This document shows positions 25,960 through 35,086 of a DNA stretch of 64,000 nucleotides, in pieces. This DNA is from Mucilaginibacter flavidus (GTDB lineage Bacteria; Bacteroidota; Bacteroidia; Sphingobacteriales; Sphingobacteriaceae): NCBI RefSeq assembly GCF_024055575.1, contig NZ_JAMXOE010000002.1, forward strand, positions 62,001-126,000. Direction: 5' to 3'. Made by a program: the position numbers and the translations under genes. Position 1 is the stretch's first letter. Each line of letters starts with the position of its first letter. The notes beneath the pieces were generated by a model that worked only from the letters and a program-made list of their open reading frames with translations, did no database searches and was not told where the DNA came from.

Positions 25960-27570
25960 TCAATGCGCTTTATAACTCGCCAAATCGTTATACAAGCCGC
26001 GGAATGAGCTGCGCAGGCCGATAGTTACCATTGAAGTTTTGTCCTGGAACTGGCTATTTTTTTCGTTCCTGATGATCCCACCAAGCTCAATTCGCAGGTT
26101 ATATTTAGGGTTTAACAAGTAGGCTACTTTGCCTTCAACATAAATCATGTTAGTGGTTAAGCCCTGGCCGATGTAGTTACCCGTAAACTTTGCCGGGTTA
26201 CCGTAGTTCTGGAACGCATCTTTTCCATAGTTCAATCCGTCGATATCCAAACCATAGTGACCGTAGTCCACTTCGCCCGAAAAATCAAACCTCTTGTAGG
26301 AATAGTTTAACAAACCAACAAACTCCCTGAAATTGGCACCCCATGGATGCGCCAGCATTTCCCCATTTTCGGTATAGCTGATAACGGGCCCGCGTTCTGA
26401 GTAGGTGTATGGTTTCGAAGCGTTGGTTTCAACCAGGTAATTCAGACCGGTAACGTTAAACAGGTTTGACCCCCTGAAACCTAATTGGTAGCTATATTTA
26501 TTTCTTGAACTACCACTACTCGAAAAAAAGCTTGAAGATTCAAACTCGTCCAAAGCAAATTGTCCATACGCAGTAATACCGTCGGTAATTTTATACTTGC
26601 TGGTAAAACCAATCAGGGCATTATCAGGCGAGCCATTTAGCGCTTCAACCGGCCTTAAAAATATGATGGGGTTTACGTACGAGAAGTCGAATGGTCGTGA
26701 ATGGCCCGCATCGTCTTTATTGTAAAAGATAATAGCATCAAAAAAGCCAACTGAGAACCGGTTAGTAACGTTCCAGTCGAGATAATGAAAGACACCACCC
26801 TTTTTACGGTTATTACCCGCGGCGTCCAAATCAACAGGATCGGTAAAGCTGGCCCACATGGCCATGTATCTAACATTACCAAGGGTTGCCGTTAACCTGA
26901 AAAACGGGTAAGGTGATGCTGCATCTGACAGTAAAAGCGAACGGTAACCATCGCCAATAAATGTTTTGTCGCGCCCGGCCGAAATATTCAGAAAACTGGT
27001 GGGTGTATAAGATGCTGTTGCGGTGATATAGTCCCAGTCGTATCCGTTTGCTTTATAAACTTTGGCGTAAGCCTGCCCCGGTACAATTCCGGTTTGATTA
27101 ATATAAGTAGCCAGGTATTGCGGTACAACGGCACTATTTTCGTACCCTGCTACATAATAACTGAATTTATTACCAAACGTACCACCAATCTGCAAACCGA
27201 GCGACACGTTGTTGGTATTCAGTTTATTCGAAAAATCCCTGCCGATGGCAAAATCGGGCAGCAAGTCAGCGTAAAACGTGGAGTTCGGGCCTTTGTAATC
27301 AATTAAATGCTCGTTAAATAATTTAGCATAAACGCCGCCGTGCGATTTGCCATCGCTGCCGTAATTCATTAAAGAATCGTAGCGGCGTTTAATCACGGAG
27401 TCGTCAGCAAAAAACGGCCTTAGCGAACTGTGCTGCCTGGTTTTGGTTGAATAAACATCGGCATTAAGTTTTTGATAAAACTGGTACGAATACTGTTGAT
27501 ATATTGATTGAGACCGGGCTGCGCCAGCCACAGTTAAAAATAACAGTAAAGCACCAAATATTTTCTTCAT
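25960..27570 (-). CDS. outer-membrane beta-barrel protein, Wzi / RemB-like
   Basis: A signal peptide (ending ARSQ) is followed by a Tyr/Asn/Gly-rich barrel of about 515 residues. The stretch LNISAGRDKTFIGDGYRSLL is characteristic of the Wzi capsule-assembly family. In Flavobacterium, the gliding protein RemB is a related barrel. The last strand ends VTIGLRSSFRGLYNDL. It probably sits in the outer membrane and binds or organises surface polysaccharide. gmd lies 17 bp upstream on the same strand, which makes a shared polysaccharide function plausible. Confidence 0.7.
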   Translation of the reverse strand: MKKIFGALLLFLTVAGAARSQSIYQQYSYQFYQKLNADVYSTKTRQHSSLRPFFADDSVIKRRYDSLMNYGSDGKSHGGVYAKLFNEHLIDYKGPNSTFYADLLPDFAIGRDFSNKLNTNNVSLGLQIGGTFGNKFSYYVAGYENSAVVPQYLATYINQTGIVPGQAYAKVYKANGYDWDYITATASYTPTSFLNISAGRDKTFIGDGYRSLLLSDAASPYPFFRLTATLGNVRYMAMWASFTDPVDLDAAGNNRKKGGVFHYLDWNVTNRFSVGFFDAIIFYNKDDAGHSRPFDFSYVNPIIFLRPVEALNGSPDNALIGFTSKYKITDGITAYGQFALDEFESSSFFSSSGSSRNKYSYQLGFRGSNLFNVTGLNYLVETNASKPYTYSERGPVISYTENGEMLAHPWGANFREFVGLLNYSYKRFDFSGEVDYGHYGLDIDGLNYGKDAFQNYGNPAKFTGNYIGQGLTTNMIYVEGKVAYLLNPKYNLRIELGGIIRNEKNSQFQDKTSMVTIGLRSSFRGLYNDLASYKAH

Positions 27571-27587
27571 AATGCCGGTATTAGTTT

Positions 27588-28724
27588 TTATTCAAAGTAA
27601 TTAAGCGTTTTAAAGCCGCCCTTTTTTAGGTAGTCATCCTTTTTTACCATGTGCAAATCTGATTGAACCATGTCGCTCACCAGTGCCTGCAAGTCGTATT
27701 TTGGTACCCATCCAAGCTTTTCTTTAGCCTTGGTGGCATCGCCGATCAACAAATCAACCTCGGTAGGCCTAAAATATTTTGAATCGATTTTTACCACTGT
27801 TTGCCCAAATTTTAAGGCATCGGTATTAAGGCCCAGTTCTTTTGCCTTTTCTTCGTCAATGTCGATAATCACACCGCGTTCGTTTTCGTCCTTCCCGCTA
27901 AACTCAACCTCAATACCCAAATCGTTGAACGACATTTTTATAAATTCTCTAACGGTGGTGGTTACGCCTGTGGCAATAACAAAATCTTCCGGCGTATCAT
28001 GCTGCAGCATCAGCCACATGGCTTCAATATAATCTTTCGCATGCCCCCAATCGCGCTGGGCCGAAAGGTTACCCACATAAAGGCAATCCTGTAAACCCAT
28101 AGCAATTTTTGCAGCTGCACGGGTGATTTTGCGGGTAACAAAAGTTTCGCCGCGCACCGGGCTTTCGTGGTTAAACAATATGCCGTTGCAGGCAAACATG
28201 CCATAAGCCTCGCGGTAGTTTACAATTATCCAATACCCGTAAAGCTTTGCCACCGCATATGGCGAACGCGGGTAAAAAGGTGTGGTTTCGCTTTGTGGCA
28301 CAGCCTGCACAAGGCCATACAATTCGGAAGTGGATGCCTGGTAAATACGCGTTTTCTTCTCAAGTCCCAATAACCTTACCGCTTCCAGTATCCTCAACGT
28401 ACCGATACCATCAGCGTTGGCGGTATATTCCGGGGTATCAAAACTTACCTTAACATGGCTTTGTGCCGCCAGGTTGTATATTTCGTCTGGCTGGATTTCC
28501 TGCACCAGGCGTATTAAATTAGTCGAATCGGTAAGGTCGCCATAGTGCAATTTAAATTTCACGTTGGGCTCATGCGGATCGTGATACAGATGGTCGATCC
28601 TGTCGGTATTAAATAACGACGAGCGCCTTTTTATGCCATGTACCTCGTAGCCTTTTTTCAGCAAAAACTCTGCTAAATATGCGCCATCCTGCCCGGTAAT
28701 GCCTGTTATTAAAGCAATTTTCAT
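27588..28724 (-). CDS. gmd: GDP-mannose 4,6-dehydratase
   Basis: The 378-residue extended SDR has the NADP-binding [20 protein letters not shown], the family motif [19 protein letters not shown], the catalytic YxxxK in [12 protein letters not shown], and the Ser/Thr of [10 protein letters not shown]. It makes GDP-4-keto-6-deoxy-mannose, precursor of GDP-L-fucose, GDP-D-rhamnose and related sugars. The fucose synthase gene (fcl) is not adjacent. The gene probably forms an operon with the Wzi/RemB-like barrel gene. Confidence 0.95.
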   Translation of the reverse strand: MKIALITGITGQDGAYLAEFLLKKGYEVHGIKRRSSLFNTDRIDHLYHDPHEPNVKFKLHYGDLTDSTNLIRLVQEIQPDEIYNLAAQSHVKVSFDTPEYTANADGIGTLRILEAVRLLGLEKKTRIYQASTSELYGLVQAVPQSETTPFYPRSPYAVAKLYGYWIIVNYREAYGMFACNGILFNHESPVRGETFVTRKITRAAAKIAMGLQDCLYVGNLSAQRDWGHAKDYIEAMWLMLQHDTPEDFVIATGVTTTVREFIKMSFNDLGIEVEFSGKDENERGVIIDIDEEKAKELGLNTDALKFGQTVVKIDSKYFRPTEVDLLIGDATKAKEKLGWVPKYDLQALVSDMVQSDLHMVKKDDYLKKGGFKTLNYFE

Positions 28725-28843
28725 TAATGAGTATAATGTAATAATTATGTAGTTGCAATATTATCCAATTTAATTGTAAATGTGGGTATGTGGAGGTGGG
28801 TGGATTGAATTTTTTGTTTGCAATAATCAAGGTATATTTGACT

Positions 28844-29011
28844 ATGAAGTCAAAGCCATCACCACTAAATGCGAAAAACAAAGAGAAAGATTTTTGGAAT
28901 GATTTGCCCGAACATGTAAAAGCAGGAATAGAACTAGTTCAAAAACAGGCTGCCGACGGCAAGCTTACACCACATGATGAGGTGATGAAAAAGTATGCGA
29001 AGTATTTATAA
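28844..29011 (+). CDS. orphan antitoxin-like protein (55 aa)
   Basis: The short protein MKSKPSPLNAKNKEKDFWND continues LPEHVKAGIELVQKQAADGK and ends HDEVMKKYAKYL. The pattern of a helix, then a Gly-rich turn, then HxEVMKKYxKYL resembles the C-terminal part of small type II antitoxins whose partner is a RelE/ParE toxin. No intact toxin follows on this strand; a disrupted fragment does. I start at the ATG at 28844, not at the in-frame Met 54 bp upstream, whose translation looks non-coding. Confidence 0.5.
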   Translation: MKSKPSPLNAKNKEKDFWNDLPEHVKAGIELVQKQAADGKLTPHDEVMKKYAKYL

Positions 29012-29014
29012 CCG

Positions 29015-29185
29015 ATGAGAGGGGAAACAAGAAAATCGATACAACTAAAAATATTGGGGTGACGGTTTTGAGAAAGAACTAGCGAAGAATTTGCTGAAGG
29101 AACGGTTAAAACTTATACTTGGGACGAGACTAAGCAGGCAGCCATAGAAGCTGCCATGAATAAAAGGAAAAACATTAATCTTTAA
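29015..29185 (+). pseudogene. frameshifted gene remnant
   Basis: Starting at the ATG at 29015, the reading continues as protein only with two frame changes. The first segment (MRGETRKSIQLK) runs to a TGA. A second frame gives KYWGDGFEKELAKNLLKE. A third gives KTYTWDETKQAAIEAAMNKR and ends at TAA 29183-29185. I cannot name the parent. The YTWDETxxxAIE ending resembles the C-terminus of some glycosyltransferases, a weak hint only. It overlaps the toxin gene's 3' end by 11 bp on the other strand. Confidence 0.35.
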
Positions 29186-29483
29186 TTATCTCAAGCAGCT
29201 TTTCTGGGTCTTGCCGATTATCCCAAAAAGCGGTAATTATTACTTCATTTTCGTTAAACTTGTATAAAAGGCTAAAATGCCCCAGCGCTGAAATTCTTGT
29301 TTCAGGATATTTGGTAGCTATAAAAGCCTCGGGGTATTTTCTGATTACTTTAACTCTTACCGCAATGAGTTTTATGAGTTTTTCTGCGTAGGCCGATGAC
29401 CCATTTCTCACGGTCCAGTATCTAAAAATCTCGCGCCGTTGCCTAACGGCGGTTTCAGTCCAGACTATTTTCCTTTTAGCCAC
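29175..29483 (-). CDS. RelE/ParE-family toxin
   Basis: The 102-residue protein has the typical fold order: IVWTETAVRQRREIFRYW, an Arg-rich helix (RVKVIRKYPEAFI), then ISALGHFSLLYKFNENEVII and the closing TAFWDNRQDPEKLLEII. RelE-type members cleave mRNA on the ribosome and ParE-type members poison gyrase; the sequence does not decide between them. Its start overlaps the end of the antitoxin gene by 19 bp, the usual antitoxin-first operon. Confidence 0.82.
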   Translation of the reverse strand: MAKRKIVWTETAVRQRREIFRYWTVRNGSSAYAEKLIKLIAVRVKVIRKYPEAFIATKYPETRISALGHFSLLYKFNENEVIITAFWDNRQDPEKLLEIIKD

Positions 29484-29707
29484 GCCAAATCGTCTTTATC
29501 TAGCTGCTCTTGTGAAATTAACCTACCCATTTCGATATCTTTATCACTAAGTTGCAACATAGTAATCTGTGCTTCTTTGAGTTCGACTGTCGCATTATTT
29601 TCTACACTTTTGTCAATTAAACTATTTAACGCAAGTAAATATTCCTTATTTGAAATTGTGAGGAGTTTATCAATTAAATTATCCCTTAAAATGTCTACTG
29701 TTGCCAT
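29465..29707 (-). CDS. cognate antitoxin of the RelE/ParE-type module
   Basis: The 80-residue protein is acidic and helical with no obvious DNA-binding HTH. It runs MATVDILRDNLIDKLLTISN to an end LSDKDIEMGRLISQEQLDKD with a final DDLAWLKGK, a pattern common in antitoxins annotated beside RelE-like toxins in Bacteroidota. Position just upstream of and overlapping the toxin supports the call. A complete TTTG-19 bp-TAAATTTG promoter lies 4 nt before its ATG, so the operon is probably transcribed without a leader. Confidence 0.75.
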   Translation of the reverse strand: MATVDILRDNLIDKLLTISNKEYLLALNSLIDKSVENNATVELKEAQITMLQLSDKDIEMGRLISQEQLDKDDLAWLKGK

Positions 29708-29711
29708 ATAC

Positions 29712-29742
29712 CAAATTTACATAAATGTCCGATTTAATCAAA
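29712..29742 (-). promoter_or_regulatory. promoter of the toxin-antitoxin operon (TTTG-19 bp-TAAATTTG)
   Basis: On the minus strand a TTTG is followed after 19 bp by TAAATTTG, the full Bacteroidota -33/-7 pair. The -7 box ends 4 nt before the antitoxin ATG at 29707. This is the best promoter match I found in the window. Confidence 0.6.
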
Positions 29743-29841
29743 CAACATTTAAAAAGCCCGGCAAATATTTAATCATTGACACGTAACATTCCCCTTACTC
29801 CCTTTCTATCTCCACTAACCTTTTGCTACCTTTACCTTATA

Positions 29842-32800
29842 ATGGTTCCATCTACCCCCAACAAATACAACGAAAAATTTCAGCAGGCAATAGCTCAGCT
29901 TAACCCTGAACAATTGGCCGCCGTTAATAAAATGGAAGGCCCTGTTTTGGTTATTGCCGGGCCGGGTACGGGCAAAACGCAAATACTGGCTGCCCGCATC
30001 GGCAAGATATTGACCGAAACGGATGCCAATGCCCACGAAATTTTGTGCCTTACCTATACAGACGCCGGCGCAGTTGCCATGCGCAAGCGCCTTTTTGACT
30101 TTATAGGACCCGAAGCTTACAGGGTTAACATTTACACATTCCACGCCTTTTGCAACGAGATAATACAGGAAAACCTGGATTACTTTGGAAAGTTGAGCAT
30201 GGAATCCTTGTCGGATTTGGATGGAGTAATGCTTTTTAACGAACTGATTGATGAGTTCCCGAACGACCACCTGCTGAAGCGTTTTACCGGCGAAAAGTAT
30301 TACGATGCCCCCCGCTTAAAAAGCCTGTTCTCCACCATGAAAACGGAAGCCTGGGACGAAGCGCATATCGAAAAGGCGGTAAAAGAGTACCTGGAAGATC
30401 TGCCCAACCGCGAGGAATTTATCTACAAAAAGGCAAATATTAAAGCAGGCATAAAAGCCGGCGACCCAAAGCAGAAAGACATAGATAAGGCACACGACCT
30501 GATGAAAAAGCTGCTTGCGGCCGTCAGTGAGTACAAAAACTTCGATAAAAAAATGAAAGCCAAAAGTCGTTATGATTATGACGATATGATTTTGTGGGTG
30601 TTGAAGGCCTTCCGCGAAAACGGTGAACTGCTGCGCCGCTACCAGGAGCGTTACCAGTATATTCTGGTTGATGAGTTCCAGGACACCAGCGGCTCACAAA
30701 ATGAGTTGCTGAAATTTATGCTGAATTACTGGGAAACACCAAACGTGTTTGTGGTGGGTGATGATGACCAGTCGATCTTCAAGTTCCAGGGTGCCAACAT
30801 GAAAAACATTCTCGATTTTGCAAACGATTATGTAAGCACCCTGCAAACCGTTGTTTTAAAACACAATTACCGCTCAAACCAGCATATTCTTGATGTTTCG
30901 AAAGCGCTGATAAATAACAACCGCGAGCGGCTGACCGCCCAACTTGCATTAGATAAAAACCTCAAGGCCGCCCACCCCCGCTTTGATGAGCTGATTGTAG
31001 CCCCTGTTATAAACGAATACGAAACGCCTGGCAAAGAACTGGTGGACGTTGCAAACAAAATAAAGGAGCTATTAACCAACGGCACCGAGCCCGGCGAAAT
31101 AGCTGTAATATACCGTAACCACAGCCAGGTAGAAGAGCTGATTCAATACCTCGACACGCAGAAAATCGCGGTAAACACCAAACGCAAGGTTGATATTTTC
31201 ACCCTACCTTTCGGCGAGAAGATCATCAATATTATGCGCTACCTGGGGATGGAGATGGATTCTCCTTATAGCGGTGATGAATTATTGTTCGAGATAATGC
31301 ATTATGACTTTTTCGACATCGCCCCCATCGAGATTGCCAAAGCCAGCGTAGCTGTCGCTAAAGAGAATTACGCTACGGCCAGGAACAATGAACCAATAAC
31401 ATCGCTGCGCCGCTACATCAACGAGATGAAACTGCCGGCACAAACCGGGCTGTTTGACAAAGCGCCAAACTATGGGATGAAATTTTTGGTGAGCGATATC
31501 GATTACCTTTTGAATTATTCGGCCAGCAACACACTACAGCAGCTTTTTCAGCAGCTAATAGCCAAAATGGGCATCCTGAAATATATTATGCAACAGCCTG
31601 ATAAGGGCTGGTACATGCAGGTGCTCACCAACTTTTTTGATTTTATAAAAGATGAGAGCCGCAAAAACCCGGAGATAAAGCTGGCAGATATCATCAACGT
31701 TATTACCCTGATGAAGCAAAATAAGATCAGGCTTGCGCTTAACCAGGTAATATTTTCAGAAAACGGGGTAAACTTCCTTACCGCCCACGGCTCAAAGGGC
31801 CTTGAGTTTGAGCATGTGTTTTTAATTGGCTGTACTAAAAAAATATGGGACAGCAAAGGACGCAACCATGGCTTTAGTTTTCCTGATACTTTGACACAAG
31901 CAAGCGATGATGACATCGCCCAAAAAGAAGAAGCACGCAGGTTGTTTTACGTAGCACTTACGCGCGCTAAACAGCATTTGCTGATATCGTATGCCAGCCA
32001 GGATAAAAACGGCAAGGACCAGGAGGCATCGCAATTTGTGGGCGAAATTTTGGCGGATACGGATTTGCCGGTTCATCACCCCAAAATCAGCGCCGATGCC
32101 ATGATAGATTTTATCGCGCTCCAATTTAACGAGGCCGACAAGCCGAGGGTTGAATTGCTTGATACCAACTATATCAACCAATTACTGCAGGATTATACCC
32201 TATCGGTAACCCATTTGAGCAATTACCTGGATTGCCCGCTGCGGTTTTATTTTCAGTGTCTAATAAAAGTGCCATCTGGCAAAAGTCCGGCGGCTACGTT
32301 TGGGCAGGCGGTGCACTGGGCATTGAAAAAAGTGTTCAGAAACCTGAAGGCTGATGGCAATGAATTCCCGTTGACGGATGATTTTATGAAGGAATTCCGC
32401 TGGTATATGTACCGCAACCGCGATTCGTTTACTAAAGAGGACTTTAAACTTCGGCTTGATTATGGCGAGAAGATATTGCCGTCTTACTACAACCAAAACA
32501 TAGAAGTTTGGAACAAAAACGCAGTCACCGAACGCAGCATAAAAAATGTGGAAGTGGCAGGTGTACCGATAAAAGGGAACCTGGATAAAGTTGAATTTAA
32601 CGGCAAGGAAGTAACCGTTGTTGATTACAAAACAGGCAAGCTGAAATATGCAAAAGACAAATTTATAAAACCCAACAACGATGTGCCCTACGGCGGCGAT
32701 TACTGGCGCCAGGCCGTGTTTTACAAAATATTAATTGATAACGACCGTACACTTGATTGGGAAGTTGTAAGCACTATATTTGAGTTTGTTGAACCGGTTA

Positions 32801-33006
32801 ACGAAGGCGAATATCATAAAGAAAAGGTTGTGATAACGCCGGAAGATACAGAAACAGTAACAGAACAGATTAAAGAAGTTTACGGAAAGATAATGGCGCA
32901 CGACTTTAACACCGGATGTGGCAAAAAAGAATGCGATTGGTGCCATTTTGTAAAAAGCAATTTTAAACAGGTTGGCGGGGTAATGCAGGAGGAAAGTACA
33001 GAATAA
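29842..33006 (+). CDS. UvrD/Rep-family helicase fused to a PD-(D/E)XK nuclease
   Basis: The 1054-residue protein starts with an SF1A helicase: Walker A AGPGTGKTQ (about residue 38), the DEFQDTSG Walker B (about 276), GDDDQSIFKFQGA, HGSKGLEFEHVF and the motif VI FYVALTRAKQHL. From about residue 790 comes a RecB-like nuclease: LDCPLRFYFQCLIK, the Gly/His motif FGQAVHWALKKVF and the catalytic VDYKTGK (about 926). A Cys in the first motif plus CGKKECDWC near the end match an AddB-like Fe-S staple. It is probably a DNA-end-processing or repair enzyme. I start at the ATG at 29842. Confidence 0.85.
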   Translation: MVPSTPNKYNEKFQQAIAQLNPEQLAAVNKMEGPVLVIAGPGTGKTQILAARIGKILTETDANAHEILCLTYTDAGAVAMRKRLFDFIGPEAYRVNIYTFHAFCNEIIQENLDYFGKLSMESLSDLDGVMLFNELIDEFPNDHLLKRFTGEKYYDAPRLKSLFSTMKTEAWDEAHIEKAVKEYLEDLPNREEFIYKKANIKAGIKAGDPKQKDIDKAHDLMKKLLAAVSEYKNFDKKMKAKSRYDYDDMILWVLKAFRENGELLRRYQERYQYILVDEFQDTSGSQNELLKFMLNYWETPNVFVVGDDDQSIFKFQGANMKNILDFANDYVSTLQTVVLKHNYRSNQHILDVSKALINNNRERLTAQLALDKNLKAAHPRFDELIVAPVINEYETPGKELVDVANKIKELLTNGTEPGEIAVIYRNHSQVEELIQYLDTQKIAVNTKRKVDIFTLPFGEKIINIMRYLGMEMDSPYSGDELLFEIMHYDFFDIAPIEIAKASVAVAKENYATARNNEPITSLRRYINEMKLPAQTGLFDKAPNYGMKFLVSDIDYLLNYSASNTLQQLFQQLIAKMGILKYIMQQPDKGWYMQVLTNFFDFIKDESRKNPEIKLADIINVITLMKQNKIRLALNQVIFSENGVNFLTAHGSKGLEFEHVFLIGCTKKIWDSKGRNHGFSFPDTLTQASDDDIAQKEEARRLFYVALTRAKQHLLISYASQDKNGKDQEASQFVGEILADTDLPVHHPKISADAMIDFIALQFNEADKPRVELLDTNYINQLLQDYTLSVTHLSNYLDCPLRFYFQCLIKVPSGKSPAATFGQAVHWALKKVFRNLKADGNEFPLTDDFMKEFRWYMYRNRDSFTKEDFKLRLDYGEKILPSYYNQNIEVWNKNAVTERSIKNVEVAGVPIKGNLDKVEFNGKEVTVVDYKTGKLKYAKDKFIKPNNDVPYGGDYWRQAVFYKILIDNDRTLDWEVVSTIFEFVEPVNEGEYHKEKVVITPEDTETVTEQIKEVYGKIMAHDFNTGCGKKECDWCHFVKSNFKQVGGVMQEESTE

Positions 33007-33033
33007 ATTATTAACGAACCATTAAGGCTCTGT

Positions 33034-33110
33034 TTCTCCGTGCCTCCTTTGCGACCTCTGTGGTTAATTTTTACCACGGAGATACGGAGGAGGCACAGAG
33101 GACGCAGAGA
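33034..33110. repeat. CACAGAG-type inverted repeat
   Basis: The left arm (TCTCCGTGCCTCCTTTGCGA, then CCTCTGTGGTTAA) is mirrored by the right arm from 33069 (TTACCACGGAGATACGGAGG, then AGGCACAGAGGACGCAGAG). It fills the gap between the helicase gene and the peptidase gene. A relative lies at 42.06-42.17 kb. The CACAGAG/CACGGAG words are widespread in intergenic DNA of Bacteroidota and other phyla. Confidence 0.7.
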
Positions 33111-33134
33111 ATAGATATTTAGGGCAAAATCAGC

Positions 33135-34487
33135 ATGAAAAAACTATTACTTATCATCCCCGCCTTTTGCATTTTACAGGCATCGGCACAAACAATTGTT
33201 AAACAGGACGGCATTATTAAACAGATGGTTGACGAGGTTTCGTCAAAAAACATCGAGGCCAATATTCGCAAGCTGGTGAGCTTTAAAAGCCGCCATACAC
33301 TAAGCGATACCACCAGTAAAACCGAAGGCAGCGGTGCGGCCCGTAACTGGATAAAGGCAGAAATGGAAAAATACGCCGCAGAAACGCAGGGACGGATGAC
33401 CGTGCAATTTGACACTTTCACCCAACCCAAAGGCGACAGGATTGATAAACCCGTTCACCTAAAAAACATCCTGGCAACTCTAAAAGGCACCGACCCGAAC
33501 GATACGCGCGTTTACATTGTTTCCGGACATTACGATTCGCGGGTAAATGATGTGATGAACGCCAACTCGGTTGAGCCGGGTGCCAACGACGATGCATCAG
33601 GTTCGGCAGTGTCGATGGAATTGGCGCGGGTAATGTCGAAGTGGTCGTTCCCGTCTACCATTATATTTATGTGCGTGGTGGGTGAAGAACAAGGGCTTTA
33701 TGGTTCAACAAACGTTGCCAAGCGCGCCAAGGCCGAAAAATGGAATGTGGATGCCATGCTGAACAACGACATTGTGGGCAACACCCACGGCATGGAAACC
33801 GATTTGAAAGATAACCGCAGCGTACGTGTATTCAGCGAAGGTGTGCCTTCAACAGCAGCGGGAAACGAACGCGAGATACGGAGTTTAATATCACTTGGTG
33901 GTGAAAATGACAGCCCATCGCGCGAGTTGGCGCGGTATGTAAAAGAAACGGGCGAACGATATGTTGACCATTTGGATGTAAAACTAATCTACCGCCGCGA
34001 CCGTTTCCTGCGCGGCGGCGACCATGTGCCGTTTTTACAACAGGGCTTTACCGCCGTTCGATTTACCGAAATGAATGAGGATTTTAACCGCCAGCACCAG
34101 GATATCCGCACCGAAAAAGGCGTCGACTATGGCGACCTGCCCGATTTTGTTGATTTTAACTATGTACAAAAGGTGGCCCGCATGAACCTTTCCGTGCTCG
34201 CCAACCTGGCCATGGCGCCCGCTGAACCTGAAAACGTAGGCGTAGTCACCAGCGATTTAACCAACCGAACCGTATTAAAATGGGAAGCCCCGAAGGCAGG
34301 TAAAAAACCAGCCGGCTATTATGTGCTGATGCGCGAAAGCGTTAGCCCATACTGGGAAAAGAAATTTTATGTAGAAGGAACGGGAATATCGCTTGCTTAC
34401 TCAAAGGATAATTACTTTTTTGCTGTGCAATCGGTGGATGATAAAGGGCATGAAAGTTTGCCGGTGTATCCTAAGCCGGTAAGGTAG
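33135..34487 (+). CDS. secreted M28-family zinc aminopeptidase
   Basis: A signal peptide (ending ASAQ) is followed by an M28 peptidase domain. Its zinc ligands and catalytic residues are visible: HYDSR (about residue 132), NDDASGSA, the GEEQGLYGS pair with catalytic Glu, NNDIVGN and the late His in GGDHVPFLQQGFTAVRF. The last 90 residues (PENVGVVTSDLTNRTVLKWE to PVYPKP) resemble a fibronectin type III domain. No T9SS C-terminal domain is evident. It probably degrades peptides outside the inner membrane. Confidence 0.88.
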   Translation: MKKLLLIIPAFCILQASAQTIVKQDGIIKQMVDEVSSKNIEANIRKLVSFKSRHTLSDTTSKTEGSGAARNWIKAEMEKYAAETQGRMTVQFDTFTQPKGDRIDKPVHLKNILATLKGTDPNDTRVYIVSGHYDSRVNDVMNANSVEPGANDDASGSAVSMELARVMSKWSFPSTIIFMCVVGEEQGLYGSTNVAKRAKAEKWNVDAMLNNDIVGNTHGMETDLKDNRSVRVFSEGVPSTAAGNEREIRSLISLGGENDSPSRELARYVKETGERYVDHLDVKLIYRRDRFLRGGDHVPFLQQGFTAVRFTEMNEDFNRQHQDIRTEKGVDYGDLPDFVDFNYVQKVARMNLSVLANLAMAPAEPENVGVVTSDLTNRTVLKWEAPKAGKKPAGYYVLMRESVSPYWEKKFYVEGTGISLAYSKDNYFFAVQSVDDKGHESLPVYPKPVR

Positions 34488-34561
34488 TTTTGTTCTAAGG
34501 TTGGAAAGTTAGACAGCTACGGGCAGGTTTACAAAGTTCTACATTCTAACGGATTAAGAAT

Positions 34562-35074
34562 ATGCTTTATTTTTTAGACCTAATTATTGCTTCAATATTT
34601 AACGGAACTTTGATGTTAGTTCCGTGCATTTGGCTTTTTTTCAAATTTTACAATTCAGCAGGTAATAAATTACTGTTAATCAACGCTATCAATTGCACAT
34701 TATTAATCGGCTCGACGTTTTTCATTTTATACATGGTTGCAACTATTGTAGTTGATTTTTCGTCGGGAACGGAATATGATAGGTACGCAGGTTTGAATCG
34801 ATTTTTCGGCCCATATTGGTGGGCTTTTTGGCTCTTCACGGCTCCTGGGTATTTGTTGCCTCAAATGTTATGGTTTAAGAAACTTCGTAACACAATTACA
34901 AGTTCCATAATAATTGTAATTGTTTGGGCTGCGCTAGCATTGTTTGTAAAATTAACTTCAGTTGGCTGGCACATCTACCTTAATGATACAGCAATTCAGT
35001 ATTTAACCCAAGCAATAATTTATATTGTTATCTTGTCCGGAATATATTTCCTGCTACGTAAAAAACGAATCTAA
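34562..35074 (+). CDS. four-helix integral membrane protein, hypothetical (170 aa)
   Basis: The product is a small, very hydrophobic protein with four or five predicted transmembrane helices and only short loops. A conserved-looking loop, GLNRFFGPYWWAFWLFTAPG, follows the second helix. It has no domain I recognise. The gene is alone and convergent with the ABC permease gene 12 bp away. Homologues in this phylum may be orphan membrane proteins, and I assign no function. Confidence 0.5.
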   Translation: MLYFLDLIIASIFNGTLMLVPCIWLFFKFYNSAGNKLLLINAINCTLLIGSTFFILYMVATIVVDFSSGTEYDRYAGLNRFFGPYWWAFWLFTAPGYLLPQMLWFKKLRNTITSSIIIVIVWAALALFVKLTSVGWHIYLNDTAIQYLTQAIIYIVILSGIYFLLRKKRI

Positions 35075-35086
35075 TTAACAAGTCCC

